NCBI RefSeq assembly: GCF_002224125.1
Contig: NZ_NCSM01000009.1
Coordinates: forward strand, 62,001 to 126,000
DNA from: Streptomyces sp. NBS 14/10
GTDB taxonomy: Bacteria > Actinomycetota > Actinomycetes > Streptomycetales > Streptomycetaceae
Direction: 5' to 3'
DNA: 64,000 bases
Position numbers and translations under genes: made by a program. Under the pieces are notes generated by a model. The model saw only the letters and a program-made list of their open reading frames with translations. It made no database searches and had not been told where the DNA came from. This document shows positions 16,669-25,893 of this stretch, piece after piece. Every line of letters starts with the position of its first letter. Position 1 is the first letter of the stretch.

Positions 16669-19509
16669 TCAGACGGAGAAGGTGACGCGCGCGAGCCGCA
16701 CCGGGCCACGCAGTCCGAGGCGGACGTCGTGCACACCGGCCGCCACGACGACGGGGGCGCTCACCGTGGTGTAGTCGTAGGGCCCGGCCGTACCTGGGGA
16801 CAGCGTGAGCACTGCCAGGACCGGACCGTCATCCAGCGAGAGTTCGACCGTGCCCTCACCCGCGGCCTCCACCGTGATTCCGGCAGCCCCGTTGCCGAAG
16901 TCACAGTCACGGAACACCAACTCGCCGCCCCGGCCGGCCACAGGGGCGACGGAGTCACCGGACGTCTTCGCGCGGTCCACGATCTCCGTGGCGCTCTGGT
17001 CGTCGAAGTCCACCGCCTCCAGGCCGCCCACCATCACCGGCCGGGGGGCGGACGGCTCGCCGTCGAGGTCGATGGTCTGGATCAGGCGGATGTCCTCGCT
17101 GGACGCTCCGACGAGGATCTCGTGGAGGCCCGGCGCCACCCGCTGACGTCCCTGCGCCACGTCCCAGAACGCGAACGCCGACATCGGCACCCGGAAGGCG
17201 ATCTCCGTGACCTCGCCTGGCGCGAGCGTCACGCGCTGGTGCGCTGCCAGTTCCCTGCGGGGCCGCGGCACCGACGGCTCCATGGCCCGGGTATAGAGCT
17301 GGGCGACCTCGTCCGCGGTGACGTCACCGGTGTTGGAGACCGTGAAGGACACGTGCAGTGTCCCGTCCTCGACGCGAGTCGTGAGGCCTTCGTAGGAGAA
17401 GGACGCGTACGACAGGCCGTGGCCGAACGGGAAGAGAGGCGTGCCCTCGAAGTAGAGGTAGGTCTGGCGGCCGCCGATCACGTCGTAGTCGAGGAGGTCG
17501 GGCAGGTCGGCGTCGTCGGCGTACCAGGTCTGCGGGAGGCGGCCGGCGGGGGAGACGTCGCCGGCCAGGATCCGGGCCAGGGCGCTGCCGGCCGCCTGGC
17601 CGCCGTGGGCCGTCCACAGCAGCGCCGGCACCTCCGCGTGATCGACCGCGTACGGGTACGCCGACGCCAGTGCCAGCACCGTGTTCGGGTTGGCCCCGCG
17701 GGCCGCGCGCAGGAGGCGCTCCTGGTGGCCGGGGAGGGCCAGGGTGTTGCGGTCCTCGGTCTCGCGTCCGTTGATGTGCGGATCGTTACCCGCGACCACC
17801 AGGACCACGTCCGCCTGTGAAGCGACTCGGCTCACCGCGTCCTCGCCGCTTTCGACGACGACGACCTCGAAGATCTCCCCGGTCCCGTCGGCAGCCTTGA
17901 CGCCGTCGGCGGCGACGGAGACGGGGTGACCCGTACCGAGGTGCCGGAGAAGGTGCCCGTTGTCGTGCGGTTCCAGGCGGAACGTCTCCTGGACGATCCA
18001 GCCTCCGGGCTGGTCGGCGGAGGCTCGGACATGACCGTCCTCGGCGACGGAGAGATAGCGGCCGTCGGGGGCGCGCAGGGTCAGCACGCCCTCGCCCCAG
18101 TCGATGAGGGAGAGCTCGGTGCCGGTCGCGTCGGTGGTGAGCGGGGGCAGGTCCGTCCGGCCCGCGAGCAGGGCCGGGTCGAGGGCGCCTTCGGCGCCGC
18201 GGACCTCGTCGTCGGCGTCCGCCTCGGGCACATGCAGGAAGGTGCCGGCTGAGGTCTTCAGCAGAATCCGGTCCACGCCCTCCGCGAACCGCACACGCTC
18301 CGCGCCGAACCGCTCGCGCAGGCCCGCGAGCGGGGTGGAGCGGTGGATGAGTGTGCCGCTGTACCAGTCGAGTTTGCACTCGTCGGCGAGCGGGCCGACC
18401 ACGGCGAGCCGGGTGTCCGGGGCGAGCGGCAGCAGGCCGCCGTCGTTCTTGAGCAGCACGACCGCCTGCTCGGCGGCCTCCTGGGCGAGGGCGCGGTGGG
18501 CCGGGGTGTCGAAATCCGTGGTGTGCGCGTGCGGGTCGTACTCCGGGTCGAACTCGCCGAGGCGGAAGCGGACCGAGAGCTGGCGGCGGACCGCCGCGTC
18601 GATGTCCGACTTGGTCAGCAGGCCCTTGTCGAGAGCGCCGCGTACCCGTGCGGTGATCTTCGAGCTGTCGGTGCCGTGGTCGGTGAAGCTGTCGACGCCG
18701 GCCCGCAGCGCGGCGGCCGTCGCCTCCTCGTGGGTGTCGAAGTAGTGCTCGGAGTCGACCAGGTTGGAGGGCGCGCCCGCGTCCGAGCAGACCAGCAGGT
18801 CCTCGTCGGTCCAGGTGCGCAGATGCTCGCGCAGATAGGGCGAGACATGGTTCGGGCGGCCGTTGACCAGGTTGTACGCCGGCATCACACCGGCCACGGC
18901 GCCCGCCTCGACCGCCTCGCGGAAGGCGCGCAGGTCGTATTCGTGCAGGACGCGCGGGCGGACCGAGGAGGACGTGACGTCGCGTCCCGTCTCGTTGTTG
19001 TGGGCCAGCCAGTGCTTGAGGACGGGCGCGGTGCGCCAGTACGTCGGGTGCTCACCGCGCAGGCCGCGGGTGTAGGCGGTGGCGATGGCCGAGGTGAGCT
19101 TCGGGTCCTCCGAGTAGCCCTCCTCGTTGCGGCCCCACAGAGGGTGGCGCAGCAGGTTCACGGTCGGCGCCCAGACGTTCAGGCCCACGCGGTCGTCGCG
19201 GGCGCGCATCGCCCGGACCTCCTTGGACACCGCCTCGCCGACCCGTCGTACGAGATCCGTGTTCCAGGTCGCACCCAGGCCCACCGCCTGCGGGAAGACG
19301 GTGGCCGGACCCATCCAGGCCACGCCGTGCAGGGCCTCCTGGCCGGTGCGGAACGCGTCGACGCCGAGCCGCTCCACGGCGGGCGCGCACTGGTGCAGGA
19401 ATCCGATCTTCTCGTCGAGGGTGAGCCGCGAGAGAAGGTCCTCGGCGCGCTTCGCGAACGGCAGTTGCCGATCGCGGAAAGGCGGAACTGGCGGCGTGTG
19501 TGCGGTCAC
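16669..19509 (-). CDS. GH3 beta-glucosidase/beta-xylosidase with C-terminal CBM6-like domain
   Basis: 946 residues without a signal peptide. The barrel domain starts at RLTLDEKIGFLHQ and holds the substrate-binding KHWLAHNNE and the nucleophile Asp243 in VCSDAGAPSNL. The second domain begins near EQAVVLLKNDGGLLPL and is interrupted by about 130 residues resembling a beta-trefoil (GVLTLRAPDGRYLSVAEDGHV). Next come a fibronectin-III-like domain and a jelly-roll end (VDFDDQS to DVRLGLRGPVRLARVTF) like CBM6. In the xyloglucan scheme it would remove backbone glucose after xylose is taken off; xylosidase activity is also possible. A palindromic operator at 19547-19560 lies 38 bases before its start, and it is divergent from the importer operon. 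A paralogue is at 36863. Confidence 0.92.
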   Translation of the reverse strand: MTAHTPPVPPFRDRQLPFAKRAEDLLSRLTLDEKIGFLHQCAPAVERLGVDAFRTGQEALHGVAWMGPATVFPQAVGLGATWNTDLVRRVGEAVSKEVRAMRARDDRVGLNVWAPTVNLLRHPLWGRNEEGYSEDPKLTSAIATAYTRGLRGEHPTYWRTAPVLKHWLAHNNETGRDVTSSSVRPRVLHEYDLRAFREAVEAGAVAGVMPAYNLVNGRPNHVSPYLREHLRTWTDEDLLVCSDAGAPSNLVDSEHYFDTHEEATAAALRAGVDSFTDHGTDSSKITARVRGALDKGLLTKSDIDAAVRRQLSVRFRLGEFDPEYDPHAHTTDFDTPAHRALAQEAAEQAVVLLKNDGGLLPLAPDTRLAVVGPLADECKLDWYSGTLIHRSTPLAGLRERFGAERVRFAEGVDRILLKTSAGTFLHVPEADADDEVRGAEGALDPALLAGRTDLPPLTTDATGTELSLIDWGEGVLTLRAPDGRYLSVAEDGHVRASADQPGGWIVQETFRLEPHDNGHLLRHLGTGHPVSVAADGVKAADGTGEIFEVVVVESGEDAVSRVASQADVVLVVAGNDPHINGRETEDRNTLALPGHQERLLRAARGANPNTVLALASAYPYAVDHAEVPALLWTAHGGQAAGSALARILAGDVSPAGRLPQTWYADDADLPDLLDYDVIGGRQTYLYFEGTPLFPFGHGLSYASFSYEGLTTRVEDGTLHVSFTVSNTGDVTADEVAQLYTRAMEPSVPRPRRELAAHQRVTLAPGEVTEIAFRVPMSAFAFWDVAQGRQRVAPGLHEILVGASSEDIRLIQTIDLDGEPSAPRPVMVGGLEAVDFDDQSATEIVDRAKTSGDSVAPVAGRGGELVFRDCDFGNGAAGITVEAAGEGTVELSLDDGPVLAVLTLSPGTAGPYDYTTVSAPVVVAAGVHDVRLGLRGPVRLARVTFSV

Positions 19510-19546
19510 TTGGGGGTCCCCTTGCGGTGGAGCGGTGGAAACGCTT

Positions 19547-19589
19547 TCGAAGCGCTTCGATGCTCAATCGACCCGGGGGTGGGTGTCAA
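19547..19589 (-). promoter_or_regulatory. Promoter and operator of GH3-GH31 operon
   Basis: On the minus strand TTGACA (19584-19589), a 17-base spacer and TGAGCA (19561-19566) form a -35/-10 pair. The perfect palindrome TCGAAGCGCTTCGA (19547-19560) follows immediately. A LacI-family protein bound here would cover the start site. A second half-like sequence, AAACGCTTTC, adjoins it on the gene side. Confidence 0.75.
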
Positions 19590-19687
19590 GACACCCCGGC
19601 GCAATATCTTCGACTCCTGACCGTTATTCAGGTGAGATATGAGTGCGGCCAGTCCTCCACAGCTCGGAGGAATCCTGGAATCGACCC

Positions 19688-19740
19688 TTGTGCGCCCCCA
19701 CACCTTCACTTAACCTCGCAGCAACATCGAAGCGCTTCGA
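19688..19740 (+). promoter_or_regulatory. Promoter and operator of xyloglucan importer operon
   Basis: TTGTGC (19688-19693), a 17-base spacer and TAACCT (19711-19716) form a promoter, with the palindrome TCGAAGCGCTTCGA at 19727-19740 covering the likely start site. The leader to the ATG at 19880 is about 150 bases and holds no gene. A near-identical promoter and operator are found at 45655-45707. Confidence 0.75.
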
Positions 19741-19879
19741 CTGCGAGGCCGCCCACTTGTGGGTTGGGTGCCCCTCGGTAGTGGTCGGAGGACTGCTTCA
19801 GCTCAGCCAACTCCACCAAGGACACTACAGCCGACGGCCCACCGCCGAGTGTCCGGGTGCGCCATGAAGGGTTGACGCA

Positions 19880-21559
19880 ATGACGCCGAATGCCGCCTCC
19901 ATCTCCTCAGGACCCAGCCGGAGAAGCTTCCTCGCTTCCACGGCGGTCGCCACCGCAGCGGTGGCCGGCGGGATGCCGCTGCTCACCGCCTGCGGCGGTT
20001 CGGACAGCGGATCGCGAGAGGGTGCCACGTCGGGCAAGGCAGCGGACAAGCTGCTCCCGGCGTACGTCGCCAGCACGATCGCCAAGCCGGACCTTCCGTC
20101 GAAGAACGGTTCGTCGGCCGGCTACACCGGCAAGATCGACCTCGCGGACCTCGCCACCTCGGTTCCGGACAAGCTCGGCACCGGCGCCCCCTTCAAGATC
20201 ATGTCCCCGTTCTGGGGCACCCCGCCGAAGCCCGGGTGCGCCTACTACACGGCGCTCGACGCCGCGGCGGGCACCAAGATCACCTGGCAGAACCAGGACG
20301 GCATCACCTACGGCGAGAAGCTCGGCGCCGTCCTCGCCTCCAGCTCCATACCCGACATGGTGGTCGTGCCCAGCTGGGAGCTGGTCGGCAAGCTCTCGAG
20401 CGCGGTGACCGCGAAGTTCATGGACCTCGGCCCGTATCTGGCGGGCGACAAGGTCAAGAAGTACCCGAACCTGGCCGCGATCCCGTCCGACTCCTGGCGC
20501 ATGTCCATCTTCGGCGGCGCGCTGCGCGGCATCCCGATGCCCGCCGCCCCCGTGCCCGGCATCGTGCCCTACTACCGCAAGGACATCTTCGACAAGAAGG
20601 GCTACACCGTCCCCAAGTCGGCCGACGAGTTCCTCAGCTGGGCCAAGGAGGCCACCAGCTCCAAGGCCAAGGTGTGGGCCTGTGGTGACATGAGGTGGTC
20701 GGCGGCAGGCTTCTTTGGTGTCCTGCCCGCCGGGTCGCTCGGCTGGAACATCGGGGACGACGGCAAGCTGACGTACCGCATCGAGCACCCCGAGTACCTC
20801 GAACACCTGGAGTGGGTCCGCAAGCTGTTCGACGCCGGCGTGGTTCATCCCGACGACAAGGCAAACACGGGCGACGCCGGCCAGCGGTTCACCGCCGGGC
20901 AGATCCTGGTCTACAACCAGAACGCGTCCGACTGGTACGGCAGGACCGCCGAACAGGCCAAGTCCAACCCGGACTTCGTGATCGAGGGCATGGACTACTT
21001 CGGCGCCGACGGCGGCAACCCGACGCTGTACGCCGGCCAGCCGGCCAGCATCTGGTCGATGATCCGCAAGGGCGCCTCGAAGGAGACGATCGAGAACGCG
21101 CTGGCCGCCGCCAACTTCGCGGCAGCGCCCTACGGCACCAAGGAGCGGATGCTCGTCGACTACGGCGTCGAGGGCACCCACTACACGGTCGAGAACGGCG
21201 TCCCGGTCAAGAACGACAAGGGCAACTCCGAGGTGATCAACGCCTGGCCGATGCTGGCGGCCCCGGCTCCCTACACGGCCCACCCCGACTTGCCCGAGAT
21301 CGCCCGCAAGCAGGTCGAGTGGCAGCAGCGGCAGGGCGCCTTCATGAAGAAGACATCCACCTACGGCATGAACATCATCGAACCGGCCCGCTACGCGACC
21401 CTCTCCAGCCAGTTCGAGCAGATGGAGATGGACTTCGTGCGCGGCCACAAGAAGCTGTCCGATGTGCAGCAGGCGATCTCCACCTGGAAGTCCTCCGGTG
21501 GCGACAAGCTGCGTGACTGGTACAAGAAGCTTCTCGAGAAGAACGGCAGCGGCAACTGA
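19880..21559 (+). CDS. ABC substrate-binding lipoprotein, LplA type
   Basis: 559 residues, the long type of extracellular solute-binding protein that partners LplB/LplC permeases and binds complex oligosaccharides. The N-terminus has a twin-arginine signal (Arg14-Arg15, RRSFLAS) and a lipobox LTAC with Cys38, so it should be exported folded and lipidated. Later segments such as PGIVPYYRKDIFDKKGYTV and GQILVYNQNASDWYG are typical of the fold. It is the first gene of an importer operon under a TCGAAGCGCTTCGA operator and is followed by GH74, GH42, GH95 and GH12 genes. The ligand is most likely a xyloglucan oligosaccharide (inference from context). Confidence 0.92.
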   Translation: MTPNAASISSGPSRRSFLASTAVATAAVAGGMPLLTACGGSDSGSREGATSGKAADKLLPAYVASTIAKPDLPSKNGSSAGYTGKIDLADLATSVPDKLGTGAPFKIMSPFWGTPPKPGCAYYTALDAAAGTKITWQNQDGITYGEKLGAVLASSSIPDMVVVPSWELVGKLSSAVTAKFMDLGPYLAGDKVKKYPNLAAIPSDSWRMSIFGGALRGIPMPAAPVPGIVPYYRKDIFDKKGYTVPKSADEFLSWAKEATSSKAKVWACGDMRWSAAGFFGVLPAGSLGWNIGDDGKLTYRIEHPEYLEHLEWVRKLFDAGVVHPDDKANTGDAGQRFTAGQILVYNQNASDWYGRTAEQAKSNPDFVIEGMDYFGADGGNPTLYAGQPASIWSMIRKGASKETIENALAAANFAAAPYGTKERMLVDYGVEGTHYTVENGVPVKNDKGNSEVINAWPMLAAPAPYTAHPDLPEIARKQVEWQQRQGAFMKKTSTYGMNIIEPARYATLSSQFEQMEMDFVRGHKKLSDVQQAISTWKSSGGDKLRDWYKKLLEKNGSGN

Positions 21560-22629
21560 TGTCGCTCACGGCCGGGAGCCGTCCCGACGGGACCCGTCCC
21601 CCCGCGGCCGTCGAGGAGCCGACGGCCGCGGTCGCCACCGCGGCGGCGAAGGACCGGGCGCCACACAAGACGAGCAAGGCGAGTAAGGCCGGTAAGGCGG
21701 GCAAGGTCCCCTGGCGGGTCCGGCTGCGCCGGGACCGCGCGCTCATCCTGATGACCTTGCCCGTCATCACCCTGCTCCTGATCTTCAACTACGTCCCGCT
21801 GCTCGGCAACGTCGTCGCGTTCCAGGAATACGACCCGTACGTCTCCAGCAACGGCATGACGGCGATCCTCCACAGTCCCTGGGTGGGCGTGGAGCAGTTC
21901 TCGCGGATGTTCGACGACCCGCTGTTCTGGAGCGCCACGAAGAACACCATCGTCCTGTTCGTGCTCCAACTGGTGCTGTTCTTCCCGGTGCCCATCGTCC
22001 TCGCGCTGGTCATCAACAGCGTGATCCGGCCCCGGGTGCGGGCCGTGGCGCAGGCGATCATGTATCTGCCGCACTTCTTCTCCTGGGTCCTCGTGGTCAC
22101 CGTCTTCCAGCAGATCCTCGGTGGCGCGGGCATCATCGCGCAGACCCTGGAGAAGCACGGGTGGACCGGCTTCGACCTGATGACCAACGCGGACCTCTTC
22201 AAGTACCTGGTCATCGGACAGTCCGTGTGGAAGGACGCCGGCTGGGGGATCATCGTCTTCCTCGCGGCCCTGTCCGCCGTCAGCACCGATCTGTACGAGG
22301 CCGCCGCCATGGACGGCGCGGGGCGCTGGCGACGCATGTGGCATGTCACCCTGCCCGCGCTGCGCCCGGTGATCGCGCTGCTGCTGGTCCTGCGGGTGGG
22401 CGACGCGCTGAGCGTGGGATTCGAGCAGTTCCTGCTCCAGCGGTACGCGGTCGGTGCGGGGGCCAGCGAGGTCCTCGACACCTACGTGTGGAACGTGGGT
22501 ATCCAGAACGGCGACTTCAGCTATGCGGCCGCGGTCGGCCTCGTCAAGGGAGCCATCGGAGTGTGTCTCGTCCTGGGTGCGAACAAGGTCGCGCACCTGC
22601 TCGGCGAGCAGGGGGTGTACAAGAAGTGA
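21559..22629 (+). CDS. ABC permease, LplB type
   Basis: 356 residues. An Ala/Lys-rich cytoplasmic extension of about 60 residues precedes the first membrane segment (LILMTLPVITLLLIFNYVPL). The LplB signature NVVAFQEYDPY follows, as does the EAA loop DLYEAAAMDGAGRWRRMWHV. The ATG uses the final A of the preceding gene's TGA stop, so the two genes are tightly coupled. It forms one half of the channel of the importer. No ATPase gene is present in the operon. Confidence 0.93.
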   Translation: MSLTAGSRPDGTRPPAAVEEPTAAVATAAAKDRAPHKTSKASKAGKAGKVPWRVRLRRDRALILMTLPVITLLLIFNYVPLLGNVVAFQEYDPYVSSNGMTAILHSPWVGVEQFSRMFDDPLFWSATKNTIVLFVLQLVLFFPVPIVLALVINSVIRPRVRAVAQAIMYLPHFFSWVLVVTVFQQILGGAGIIAQTLEKHGWTGFDLMTNADLFKYLVIGQSVWKDAGWGIIVFLAALSAVSTDLYEAAAMDGAGRWRRMWHVTLPALRPVIALLLVLRVGDALSVGFEQFLLQRYAVGAGASEVLDTYVWNVGIQNGDFSYAAAVGLVKGAIGVCLVLGANKVAHLLGEQGVYKK

Positions 22630-23552
22630 GCCTCAACACGCAGCTCATCCGCAGCCTGAAGGCTCCCCCCCGCCCTTCGTGGGAGGAGCCGCCGAGCAAG
22701 ATCGGACTTACCGCCAAAAGCGGCTTCCTCCTGCTCTGCTGCCTGGGGGTGCTCGGTCCGCTGTGGATCGTGATCGTCACCAGCCTCTCTCCCAAACCCG
22801 TGATCGACCGGGTCGGCGGCCTCGTCGTGATCCCCGAGGGCATCACCTTCATCAACTACACCGAACTGCTCAGCGGCGGCCAGGTCAGTCGCGCGATCAT
22901 GGTCTCGGTCGGTGTGACGCTCTTCGGCACGCTGTTCTCGATGACGGTGTCGGTGTTCGCGGCCTACGGGCTGTCCCGGCCGGGCAGTCTTGGGCACCGG
23001 TTCTTCCTGATGACCATGATGGCGACCATGTTCTTCGGAGCCGGGCTCATTCCGACGTACCTTCTGGTGCAGTCACTGGGCCTCACCGACAGCTATCTGT
23101 CGCTGGTCCTGCCGAGCGCGGTCAGTGTCTTCAACATCCTCGTCCTGCGGGCCTTCTTCATGGGGATCTCCCCCGAGCTCACCGAATCCGCCCGCATCGA
23201 CGGCGCCAGTGACCTGCGCATCCTGCTGACCATCATCATGCCGCTGTCGCGGGCTGTGCTGGCCGTCATCTCCCTGTTCTACGCGGTCGGCTACTGGAGC
23301 GCCTGGTTCAACGCCTCCATCTACCTCACCGACCAGCAGATGATGCCGCTGCAGAACGTGCTCATCCAGCTGGTCCAGAAGAACACTCAGGCCCCGACCG
23401 GCCTCCAGCAGGCAGTCCACACCGGACAACTCTCCGCCCTGGGACTGCAGATGGCCGTCATGGTCCTCGCGCTGATCCCCGTCGCTGTCGCCTCCCCCTT
23501 CGTGCAGCGGCACTTCAAGAAGGGCATGCTCACCGGAGCCATCAAGGGCTGA
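22626..23552 (+). CDS. ABC permease, LplC type
   Basis: 308 residues from GTG 22626, which overlaps the TGA of the LplB-type gene by four bases; other starts would lie inside that gene. The EAA loop reads ELTESARIDGASDLRILL. The C-terminus VASPFVQRHFKKGMLTGAIKG is the LplC hallmark. It completes the importer. A near-identical C-terminus survives as a broken copy at about 45325-45548, evidence that this operon was once duplicated. A strong hairpin terminator follows, so the downstream GH74 gene may need its own promoter or read-through. Confidence 0.93.
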   Translation: MSLNTQLIRSLKAPPRPSWEEPPSKIGLTAKSGFLLLCCLGVLGPLWIVIVTSLSPKPVIDRVGGLVVIPEGITFINYTELLSGGQVSRAIMVSVGVTLFGTLFSMTVSVFAAYGLSRPGSLGHRFFLMTMMATMFFGAGLIPTYLLVQSLGLTDSYLSLVLPSAVSVFNILVLRAFFMGISPELTESARIDGASDLRILLTIIMPLSRAVLAVISLFYAVGYWSAWFNASIYLTDQQMMPLQNVLIQLVQKNTQAPTGLQQAVHTGQLSALGLQMAVMVLALIPVAVASPFVQRHFKKGMLTGAIKG

Positions 23553-23569
23553 AGTCCTTGGTCCGCGTC

Positions 23570-23614
23570 CCGCGGCAGGGCCGCCGTCGTGTGACGTCGG
23601 CGGCCCTGCCGCGG
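23570..23614 (+). terminator. Terminator between importer operon and GH74
   Basis: CCGCGGCAGGGCCGCCG pairs with CGGCGGCCCTGCCGCGG, a 17-base stem with a short loop, 18 bases after the permease stop. It would end or attenuate the importer transcript before the enzyme genes. Confidence 0.8.
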
Positions 23615-23682
23615 CTGGACGCGCAGGTCCCGGACTCCCTGACCCTTGCTCAACTTCACCCTTCGTCAAGACGAGGTATGTC

Positions 23683-25893
23683 ATGAGCACGTTCCACCTC
23701 AGCAGGCGTTCCGTTCTCGCCGGTTCCGCTGCCGCCGCCGCGGTCGCCTCCCTGCCGACGGTATCGGGGCAGGCGCGGGCCGCGACTCCCGCGGCCGTTG
23801 CCCAGAGCGGCTACCGGTGGCGCAACGTCGTCATAGGCGGCACCGGGTTCGTCACCGGGGTGCTGTTCCACCCGTCGGTGCGCGGCCTCGCCTACGCCCG
23901 CACCGACATCGGGGGCGCCTACCGCTGGGACGACCTGGCCGACTGCTGGATCCCGCTGACCGACCACCTCGGCTGGGACGACTGGAACCTCCTCGGCGTC
24001 GAGGCCATGGCCGTAGACCCGGCCCACCCGGACCGGGTCTACCTGGCCCTCGGCACGTACACGCAGTCGTGGGCCGGCAACGGGGCCGTGCTGCGGTCCG
24101 AGGACCGGGGTGCCACCTGGAAGCGCACCGACCTCACCGTGAAGCTGGGCGGCAACGAGGACGGGCGTGGATGTGGTGAGCGCCTGCTGGTCGACCCGCG
24201 GAACGCCGACACCCTGTGGCTCGGCACCCGGCACGATGGTCTGCTCAAGTCCACCGACCGGGGCGCCACCTGGAACGCGGTGAGCTTCCCGGCCTCCCCG
24301 AGCGCCACCGGCCAGGGCGTCACCCTCCTCGTCGCCGCGGACCGTACCGTCTACGCGGGCTGGGGCGACTCCGACGGCACGGCGGGCAAGCCCAACCTGT
24401 ACCGCACAGCCGACGGGAAGACCTGGGAGCCCGTCCCCGGGCAGCCCAGCGGCACCGCCGCCAAGGTGCCGATCCGCGCCGCGTACGACCGCCACACGCG
24501 CGAGCTGTACGTGACGTACGCCAACGCCCCCGGCCCCAACGGGCAGTCGGACGGCAGCGTGCACAAACTGCGCACCGTCGACGGCAAGTGGACCGATGTC
24601 ACCCCGGTGAAGCCGGGCGGAACCGCGACAGACGGGTCCGCCGACACCTTCGGCTACGGCGGTGTCGCCGTCGACGCCCGTCGGCCCGGGACCCTCGTCG
24701 TGTCCACCAACAACCGCTGGGCGGAGATCGACACCGTCTTCCGCTCCACCGACGGCGGCCGCACCTGGAAGTCCCTGAAGGACGACGCCGTCCTCGACGT
24801 CTCCGAGACCCCCTACCTCAAGTGGGGTGGCGACGAGGCCAAGTTCGGCTGGTGGATCCAGGCCGTCGGCCTCGACCCCTTCGACTCCGGGCACGTCGTC
24901 TACGGCACCGGCGCCACCCTGTACAGCACCCGCGACCTCAAGCACTGGGCTCCGCAGATCCGGGGCCTGGAGGAGACGGCCGCACTCCAGCTGCTCTCCC
25001 CGCCGACCGGGGAGGCACACCTGATCAGCGGCAACGGGGACATCGGCGTGCTGTACCACGACCGGCTCACGGCGTCGCCGTCGCGCGGTATGGCCGCCAA
25101 TCCCGTGTCCAGCACGACCACCGGGCTCGCGCTGGCCGCGGCCAAGCCGTCGTACGTCGTGCGGACCGGCTGGAGCAGCAGCGCCAACGGCGCCTGGTCG
25201 GACGACGGCGGCCAGACCTGGGAGCCCTTCGAGACGCAGCCGGCCGCCGCCAAGGACGCCCCGGGGCCGATCGTCACCAACGCCGACGGCAGTGTGGTGC
25301 TGTGGTCCTTCGGCACCTCCCCCGCGGCCCACCGCTCGGCGGACAACGGCGCCACCTGGTCCGAGGTCAGCTCCCTGCCGAAGGGCGCCGTCCTGGTCGC
25401 GGACCCCCTGGACCCGACGTGCTTCTATGCCTTCGACACCGCCACCGGCACGCTCCACGCCAGCACCGACAGCGGCCTGACCTTCACCGCGCGGGCCACC
25501 GGTCTGAGTTCGGGCGACACGGAGTTCCGGCTGACCGCGGCCCCGGGCCGCTCCGGCGACCTGTGGCTGAGCCTCAAGGAGAACGGGCTGTACCGCTCCA
25601 CCGACGGCGGCAGGACCGTCACCAAGATCAGCAGCTGCACCGTCTCGTACACCCTCGGCTTCGGCAAGGCCGCCGAGGGCGCCTCCTACCCGGCGATCTA
25701 CATGGCGGGCTCCACCGAGACGATCATGGGCGTGTACCGCTCGGACGACGAGGCGAAGACCTGGGTGCGGATCAACGACGACCAACACCAGTGGGGCTGG
25801 ATCGGCCGGGCCGTCACCGGCGACCCGCGCGTCTACGGCCGCGTGTACGTCGCCACCAACGGGCGCGGCGTGCAGTACGGGGAGCTCGCCTGA
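23683..25893 (+). CDS. GH74 xyloglucanase
   Basis: 736 residues. A twin-arginine signal peptide (RRSVLAGSAAAAAV) directs secretion. GH74 enzymes are two seven-bladed beta-propellers forming a cleft that cuts the beta-1,4-glucan backbone of xyloglucan. Repeats of the type RSTDRGATW or RSTDGGRTW recur throughout, as propeller blades require. The catalytic aspartates are expected in YARTDIGGAYRWD (Asp75) and in the VGLDPFDSGH segment around residue 398. There is no carbohydrate-binding module. It is the first enzyme gene after the importer; the stop overlaps the GH42 start by one base. A paralogue at 52284 is clearly diverged, so the two may differ between endo and processive action. Confidence 0.94.
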   Translation: MSTFHLSRRSVLAGSAAAAAVASLPTVSGQARAATPAAVAQSGYRWRNVVIGGTGFVTGVLFHPSVRGLAYARTDIGGAYRWDDLADCWIPLTDHLGWDDWNLLGVEAMAVDPAHPDRVYLALGTYTQSWAGNGAVLRSEDRGATWKRTDLTVKLGGNEDGRGCGERLLVDPRNADTLWLGTRHDGLLKSTDRGATWNAVSFPASPSATGQGVTLLVAADRTVYAGWGDSDGTAGKPNLYRTADGKTWEPVPGQPSGTAAKVPIRAAYDRHTRELYVTYANAPGPNGQSDGSVHKLRTVDGKWTDVTPVKPGGTATDGSADTFGYGGVAVDARRPGTLVVSTNNRWAEIDTVFRSTDGGRTWKSLKDDAVLDVSETPYLKWGGDEAKFGWWIQAVGLDPFDSGHVVYGTGATLYSTRDLKHWAPQIRGLEETAALQLLSPPTGEAHLISGNGDIGVLYHDRLTASPSRGMAANPVSSTTTGLALAAAKPSYVVRTGWSSSANGAWSDDGGQTWEPFETQPAAAKDAPGPIVTNADGSVVLWSFGTSPAAHRSADNGATWSEVSSLPKGAVLVADPLDPTCFYAFDTATGTLHASTDSGLTFTARATGLSSGDTEFRLTAAPGRSGDLWLSLKENGLYRSTDGGRTVTKISSCTVSYTLGFGKAAEGASYPAIYMAGSTETIMGVYRSDDEAKTWVRINDDQHQWGWIGRAVTGDPRVYGRVYVATNGRGVQYGELA

